Source: Malus domestica (Eukaryota; Streptophyta; Magnoliopsida; Rosales; Rosaceae). From it: a DNA stretch of 64,000 nt. Where the stretch lies: assembly GCF_042453785.1 (NCBI RefSeq), contig NC_091670.1, positions 37,645,501 through 37,709,500 of the forward strand, given 5' to 3'. A program made the translations under genes and the position numbers. Below are positions 58,156 through 64,000 of the stretch, one piece after another. The notes under the pieces are model-generated. The model was not told where the DNA came from. It did not search any database and saw only the letters and a list, made by a program, of their open reading frames with translations. Position 1 is the stretch's first letter. The number at the start of each line of letters is the position of its first letter.

Positions 58156-59266
58156 TGTAGACATCGAAATTTCGGTAAATAAATGTTGACCGATAAATGA
58201 AAGTGTCAACGCTCATGTATTACATAAATTTTACACGTAGCGTGTGACTCAACGAAAATTGAAATGAGTTGGAAAAGTCATCAAATAAGACACGTGTCAA
58301 CACCTGGCAGAAACGACTTATTTCATCTGGGATATTATATTCAAAATTAGGCATTGGAAAATTCTATAAATACAAGCCTATTTCATTCATTTTGGGGGGG
58401 GGACCAATTTCATATTACACCTTGAAGCTCTGAAGCTCTGAAACTCCGAAGCTCTCAAGCATCCAGGTTCCCGAAGAATCGAGAAAGCTCTCTTCGTTCT
58501 TCGTTCATCGTTCTTCCAAGATCAAGCCCAAACGGCCCTTTGGATCAACAATCATCCACCAATTCAAGATCAAGCCCCGACGGCCCTTGAAGAAAGTGTT
58601 CTTCGTTCTTCGTTCATCGTTCTTCCAAGATCAAGCCCAAACGGCCCTTTGGATCAACGATCATCCACCAATTCAAGATCAAGCCCCGACGGCCCTTGAA
58701 GAAAGTGTTCTTCGTTCTTCGTTCATCGTTCTTTCAAGATCAAGCCCCGACGGCCCTTGAAGAAAGCCCCATCGTTCATCATCCGTTCATCCAAGATCAA
58801 GCCCCAACGGCCCCTTTGGATTAACAACGTCGACAAATCCACACATCCAACCGTTCTTCAAGATCAAGCCCAAAAGCCCTTGAAGATCCGTCCATCACTG
58901 TTCTTCAAGATCAAGCCCAAACGCCCTTGAAGATCTGCTCATTACCGTTATTCAAGATCAAGCCTCAAACGGCCCTTGAAGAAACATTCATCCTCAAGAT
59001 CAAGCCCCAACGGCTCCTTGAAGATCCGCTCAAATCCACCTCCAAAGATCAAGCCCACGACCCTTTGAAGAAACTTCCAACAGTTCATCCAAGATCAAGC
59101 CTTGACGGCCCTTGGATCAACGAAATATCCACCAATCAACACCTTACGGAGATCGAATCAGAGGATCAAAATAGAGAGAGATTGTAACCCAAAATCATCA
59201 AATCCAAATATTTGTTTGTGCGCGTTGTTCTTGTCTCTTTCGTTTCAGGAATTTTCCGTGTTCACA
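58156..59266 (+). repeat. 3' LTR of the chimeric gypsy element
   Basis: Nearly identical to 48775-49886; preceded by the polypurine tract GTGGGGGCATT and followed by the ATGAG target duplication. Confidence 0.93.
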
Positions 59267-59271
59267 ATGAG

Positions 59272-62200
59272 ATTTCAGAACCTCAATGCAAATTTTTTAT
59301 CTGTATATATAAATAGACAAGATAAAATTGATCAAGCTTTCATAATAGTCAAATTACCTTTCTCTCATTAGAATTAAAAATAATAATAATAATAATCACC
59401 AAAAACCACACACATAGTGAAATTGTGGTCGGTTACGTTCATTATTTTCTAAATATATTTTAATAAAATTAGTAATATTAAAAAACAATAAAAGAGTAAA
59501 AAAAAACAATTACCACGCAGGAGTGTGACAGGAGACTAGTCTATATATAAAGTTAGCATTTTTTTTGTATCTCCTATAAGAGCAGCTCCACCAGAGCTGA
59601 TAGCCATGTGGACAGGGGACCAATTCAACCCAATCCCTTCCCTTCCTTGCTCCAGCCTATGAGGGCTATTGGGCTAAGGGGGCTCGTGTGAGAGGGGAGG
59701 TAGGAGTCCAAAGCCTGAGCGCTTGAGGCCTGTCTGATGCAAAGATGACGTCAAGCACGTTATAATTTTTTTTTGCATAAGGCGCGTGCATCACATGTGC
59801 GCGTGGGGGCGCGTCACCGACTAGATTTTAGTCAATGGGACCCGCAGTTTGAATTCTGAAACGTTACTTTTGTGGGTGCCACGTGGCAACCTCAAGGCTG
59901 TTGGATTTCAATAGATACTTTTTTTGGACCATTGGATTTCCAATGGTAAAAAAAAATATTCAAACCTCCCCCAACGACTAGATGATATGGCACAATCTCA
60001 GTTGTTGGATTTCAGCTCAACGGTCCACGTTATTTGCCTTTAAAAATTTCAAAAAAAAATCAGATATATTACCGTTGTGCCACGTGGCACAATCTGGAAG
60101 GTTGGATTTCAATTTTTCTTTAATCCAACAACAGAAATTAATTAAGTTAATAAAAAATGTAAAAAGTTATTTTTTTATTATTTTATAAAATAAAAAAATA
60201 CTAATATTTTATTGTCTATTGCCATGACTATTTAGTTTAGAGGTGGAGATGCAAAAGATAATTATTGTTCATTAAAGGTAATTACTATTCACTGGAAGAG
60301 ATTCAATCAGTTGCCCTCAGGGCCTTCCAACACTAGAAGTTCTCTAAGTAAAGTTAGCACCTTAAAATAATAAATTTTTCTATATCTATACAAAGAATGT
60401 CTCTCTCTAATTAGAATGTTAAAATAAAAGTATTAATTTAAAAAATTACTTAAAGATTCTGAAAAATAAAAGATTCCAACATAGTGGGCATTATTTCTTT
60501 GAAATTTAAAATAACTATGAAATCAATATTTTAAATAAATTACAAAATAAATTTGAAAAACTCAATTATCACATGAGTTAATCGGTGACAAGAGGCTAGT
60601 TTTATATACACCATATATTAACAATAATCATAACTCAAACTTTTATTCACGATTTAACTCAAATTTATGAAATTTAAGTTGACCACTTTTTTTATATTTT
60701 ATTTTTTTGCACAAAATTTATGTTGATTATTACGATTGGGAAATTGTTACTCTTTCCACAAGCTGTGATCAGCAAAGCCACTGACACTCCTGATGAACAA
60801 ATCCACCAATTACCCATCTTTTTCTTTGCGCTTCTGCTCCTCCCCCTGCCGTTCCGCCGTCCAATCTCCGCCTGCTCAGCCGTCGCAGGACCTCGCCGCC
60901 TTCATAGCCTTCCTGCAACACGCGCCCGACCCCACAAAACACACACTCTGAAACACTGTTCACTGCGCGCTTCCTGTTTTACCCCTGCCAAGTTTGCATT
61001 ATTACATTTCTTCTTGCCTCCAAGCAGGCAGCCACTTTGCTCCGGATCTTTCACATTGAAATTCCTCTCCTTCTACCTTTGCATGTTGAATTTCACATCA
61101 ACAACATCTCCCTATAAGCTAGGAGCTTTGTTCTGTAAAAGTTCTAGTGAATGACAATGAGTGTTTGATATTACTTGAATGACAAGTAACTTGTTTACCG
61201 GTTATTTGTTATAAAAGTGATATAGTTGATCTCCAACTCATAAGGATTATGGAGTCTGATATTCATGCAGCTAACTTGATCAAATCCTGATAAGGGTTTA
61301 ATGCAAAGATATTGAATCATGATAGGACTCTTTCATCATTTAGATGATAAGGGTATGCGACCGTTGATAGGCCGATGACGTAACCCTAACTGATATATAT
61401 AAATATATGAAGTTGTAGTCCGTGCTCCCATACGTGAAAAACCCTAAATATTGCTTAAACCTATTCACACAGTAAGGGAGCTATTGAGTAGTGGGAGTAG
61501 AAGACTGACTTGCGTTACAATCATGGCATCAAATACAAGTAGGTGTTCCTGCAATTAATTTTTGATATACACTACTATATATTCTGTATGAGTTAGTTGT
61601 ATTGTAACCCTAGTACCTAGTTGTTGTAGTTTGGCTTATGAGTTTTATAGAACTGCTTACATGTTTGGCTTCAAGCTTTCCGACGGTAATTGGACGATTC
61701 CTCCAACGCCCGCCATCAAGGTTAGTCTCAAACTATTCCTACCTTATTGACCTTTTGCATCTCAAAATATGCTTCAAATTTGTGATTTAATATAATTGGG
61801 CTTTAGTCTAATCCAATTTAACGATAAGAAATTCCGGCTGGGGATGGGACTGCAATTTCATCTGCTCCAAACAAATAGATTCCTTTTAATCTGAATTTAG
61901 AAAATTATATTCGAATTTTTTTTATATATGTGAGCTGCTTTTCTAGGTTTTTGTCTTAAAGAGTTCATCTTGATCATACACACGAGTCTGACATTATCAA
62001 GTAAGATGCCCGAGTCCTCTTGCATTCATATAATTACATTTGTGAGCTGCTTTTCTGGGTTTTTGTGACATATGAAGCAGGCTCTTGTATATTACACTAA
62101 AATAAAATTGTCTCTTTTTCTATTTTCCCTTAAAAAAATGGAAGGTAGAAAAAAATAATATATATTTTGAGGGGAATAAACCGAAAATTCCCTTTGTTTC

Positions 62201-62282
62201 TTCATTTTCATCTGAGAGTCGCTTTCATTTTCCCAAAAGTCCTCACCTTTGCCGGAAACAAAAGCCTTTCGATTCCCCAATC
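59272..62282. other. Intergenic DNA with possible worn transposons
   Basis: No gene is supported. 59578-60345 begins AGAGCAGCTCCACCAGAGCT and ends CCAACACTAGAAGTTCTCT, which might be degraded inverted repeats of a DNA element. Inside, a phrase with TTGGATTTCAA near CACGTGGCA recurs about three times. At 60720-61160 a 144-codon frame looks accidental. Around 61180-61550 a TATA-like stretch (TGATATATATAAATATATG) followed by transcription-start-like sequence resembles a solo LTR or a promoter, but I found no partner. Confidence 0.4.
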
Positions 62283-63161
62283 ATGGGCTGTGCCGTTGCA
62301 ATCACTCTTCTGATCGCCGCCGCAACGCTGATCGTCACTCGCCTGCTCTACGTATTGCACCGAACCGGCAAACCCCACAAACCCCCCAAACCCAGCAGCT
62401 CAAAAGGCTCAGCTCCCCAACCCCTCAGCACCCTAATCGTCTTGGGCTCTGGAGGCCACACGGCGGAGATGATCAACCTCTTGTCCGTCCTTCAAAGAGA
62501 CAGATTTGCCCCTAGGTTCTACATCGCCGCCGCCACTGATAACATGAGCCTCCAGAAAGCTCGCCTGCTGGAAGAGAACGCCGATGAGAGTTCGAGCTCG
62601 CAGTTCATGCAGATCTACCGTAGTAGGGAAGTGGGTCAGTCTTATTTCACCTCTGTTTTGACCACTTTGATTGCTTTGGCTCATGGGCTCTGGCTAATGA
62701 TCAGAATCCGACCCCAAGTGGTAATCTTTTCGCCTTTACGGAGTTTCGCATTTTCGCAATTTGTTTCAGTTGATATGAGACATTGGAGATTAAATTGTCG
62801 ATGATCAGTGCTGTTGGTTTCGCAGATTCTGTGCAATGGGCCTGGGACTTGTGTTCCACTTTGTGTAATTGCATTCATATTCAAGGTTTGGATTGACCAT
62901 TTTGAATCTGTTGTCATTTTTCTTTGTTAAGTCTTTTACCATTTTGTTCTGTTATGAATTTCGGGACCTTTTCGATATGTGCAGGTTGTGGGGATTCGAT
63001 GGTCGTCTGTGTTTTATGTTGAGAGTATAGCAAGAGTGCAGAGGCTCTCCCTGAGCGGCTTGCTTCTTTACAAGTTACGGATAGCGGATCAATTCTTTGT
63101 CCAGTGGCCTCAGCTACAGAAGAAATATCCCCGAGCTCACTATGTTGGTTGTCTCATGTAG
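62283..63161 (+). CDS. ALG14: UDP-N-acetylglucosamine transferase subunit ALG14
   Basis: Three exons (62283-62720, 62826-62885, 62985-63161) join in frame to 224 residues, the usual ALG14 size. An N-terminal membrane anchor (GCAVAITLLIAAATLIVTRL) is followed by the nucleotide-sugar/interaction motif TLIVLGSGGHTAEMINLL at about residues 50-67, the block FYIAAATDNMSLQKA, then NGPGTCVPLCVIAF, WSSVFYVESIARVQRLSLSG and the C-terminus HYVGCLM. ALG14 anchors the soluble catalytic partner ALG13 at the ER membrane; together they add the second GlcNAc of the dolichol-linked N-glycan precursor. All splice sites are GT-AG. The alternative frame at 62249 is a shadow. Confidence 0.95.
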
Positions 63162-64000
63162 TTGATCCGATTCTGCTGCTGCTATACATGCTCTAACGTC
63201 CAACTTTTCGCAATGTAATGTGCGTTTCTCAAGGTTTTAACTTCTACAGTTTATTTTGTTTCGTCGACCATAGTTGCCAACATTTTAGCTTCTTGCTAAT
63301 TGAAGAAGAGACTGATATCATTGCATTGATGAGGAAAGTGTAAAGATTGTCGAAATTTATAGTACTTTTTAGGGCATACCTGATCAAAAGTTAAGCATTA
63401 CTGGGTTCAACTTGTAATCTTGTATGCTAGATAATTTAACAGTGATCGCATTCTGGTTTATCGAAACTAGGCTTTGTATCTTTACCTTTTAATTTCTCTA
63501 TCCTTCTTCTTATGTTATCGTTGAAGAATATTAATTACAGCTAGAACTGGAATGAAGGGCAAGCCGGAAGCACTCATGACATTGGAGAATAAAGAATGAC
63601 ACCTCAAAAATCAATCCAATGAATAGCATAGAGATGGTGATGCGCACCCACCAGGTAAAATCTCTGGGCTGAGAAATTGCTGCTTGTTGGGAGATTTTCT
63701 TAAACTCAAGTGTATTATCTTCTTCAGCTTCTTCAGCTGGTATGAAACACATATTTGGATTACCATGGAGGTAGCTTCATCTATGATTTAGTTCATCAGT
63801 AAAATCACAAATTTTCTTTTAGTAGCATACGAATATAATCGATCTGTCAACTATTTGGTGTTTTTTCTTCGTTTCTTTTCAACATAATGTGCTGTTTACA
63901 ATTTCTGTTACATGCAATCTATCATTTAATGTATGAGATATTATCTAGCCGTTCAGGTTCCTCCATTGCAGATATATGCTGTAATTCTACTGCTTCAGAG
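63162..64000. other. 3' flank of ALG14 and unassigned DNA
   Basis: The ALG14 3' UTR is expected in the first 300 bases. A possible minus-strand terminal exon lies at 63531-63736; otherwise nothing is supported. Confidence 0.4.
63531..63736 (-). CDS. Possible terminal exon of a minus-strand gene
   Basis: A minus-strand frame after a plausible acceptor (TTTCATACCAG) reads EEAEEDNTLEFKKISQQAAI, then SQPRDFTWWVRITISMLFIG and LIFEVSFFILQCHECFRLAL, an acidic stretch followed by one membrane segment, then a stop. The remaining exons would lie to the right, outside or near the edge of the window. I do not recognise the family. It could also be a chance frame. Confidence 0.25.

Larger units (their letters stand above)
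48775..59266 (+). mobile_element. Chimeric Ty3/gypsy-type retrotransposon with captured host genes
   Basis: LTRs at 48775-49886 and 58156-59266 are flanked by the target duplication ATGAG (48770-48774 and 59267-59271). They differ by eye only at about 48829 and by a small indel near 49827, so the insertion is young. After the 5' LTR comes AATTGGCACGCCCGGTGGGA, the primer-binding region typical of plant gypsy elements of this type; before the 3' LTR is GTGGGGGCATT. The 8.3-kb interior holds gag (49966-51882), tandem repeats, pieces of WDR5-like and SHMT genes, unidentified GC-rich coding-like DNA, and an antisense ORF. Protease, RT, RNase H and integrase are not found, so it depends on a partner element. 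A Tat-lineage relative is my inference from the LTR size and the antisense ORF. Confidence 0.93.

Noticed and set aside
60720-61154. 144-codon plus-strand frame rich in Leu/Pro/Ser
   Set aside because: No domain, no credible promoter or homologue that I recognise, and the composition follows a pyrimidine-rich stretch.
1-64000. CRISPR arrays, bacterial operons or tRNA genes
   Set aside because: The repeat arrays present are LTR-internal or microsatellite, no spacer-repeat regularity or tRNA cloverleaf was found, and gene structure is eukaryotic.

Overview
This window is nuclear DNA of a woody dicot. The evidence is intron-bearing plant genes (starch synthase IV, LHCB1, a GH3 beta-xylosidase, an X8-domain protein, a SAC51-type bHLH, ALG14) embedded in AT-rich intergenic DNA full of LTR retrotransposons, MITEs and a Mutator-like element. 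A Cassandra-type solo LTR and the MITE families look like those of apple/pear-type Rosaceae; that assignment is inference from pattern recognition, not a search.

Layout. 1-1.7 kb: tail of a dead Ty1/copia element. 2.6-3.0 kb: solo LTR carrying a 5S rRNA-like domain. 3.2-4.3 kb: a Mutator-like element that carries a piece of a host membrane-protein gene (Pack-MULE). 4.9-13.6 kb: a beta-xylosidase (BXL) neighbourhood with a tiny upstream relic, one intact seven-exon gene at 8217-11347 and a downstream pseudogene. A 1.3-kb non-autonomous LTR element sits just upstream of the intact gene. 15.5-18.3 kb (minus): a bHLH144/SACL-type gene whose leader holds the conserved SAC51 upstream ORF, split by an intron. 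20.5-22.4 kb (minus): a two-domain X8 protein. 23.6-31.2 kb: a young, full-coding copia element nested in an older copia relic, followed by a truncated LRR receptor gene. 33.1-36.4 kb: two head-to-head LHCB1 genes encoding essentially the same protein. 37.3-48.0 kb (minus): starch synthase IV in 16 coding exons, with a 4.8-kb copia element in intron 1. 48.8-59.3 kb: a 10.5-kb Ty3/gypsy-type element with intact gag, no recognisable pol, captured fragments of WDR5-like and serine hydroxymethyltransferase genes, and an antisense ORF. 62.3-63.2 kb: ALG14.

The functional genes are unrelated single-gene units: photosynthetic antenna (LHCB1), starch granule initiation (SSIV), wall polysaccharide trimming (BXL), callose/glucan binding (X8), vascular development control (bHLH144) and N-glycan precursor synthesis (ALG14). 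The most unusual object is the chimeric gypsy element at 48775-59266, a self-flanked (5-bp target duplication), apparently young, gene-capturing retrotransposon. Exon borders were placed by hand from splice signals and reading frame; each multi-exon gene below closes in frame.
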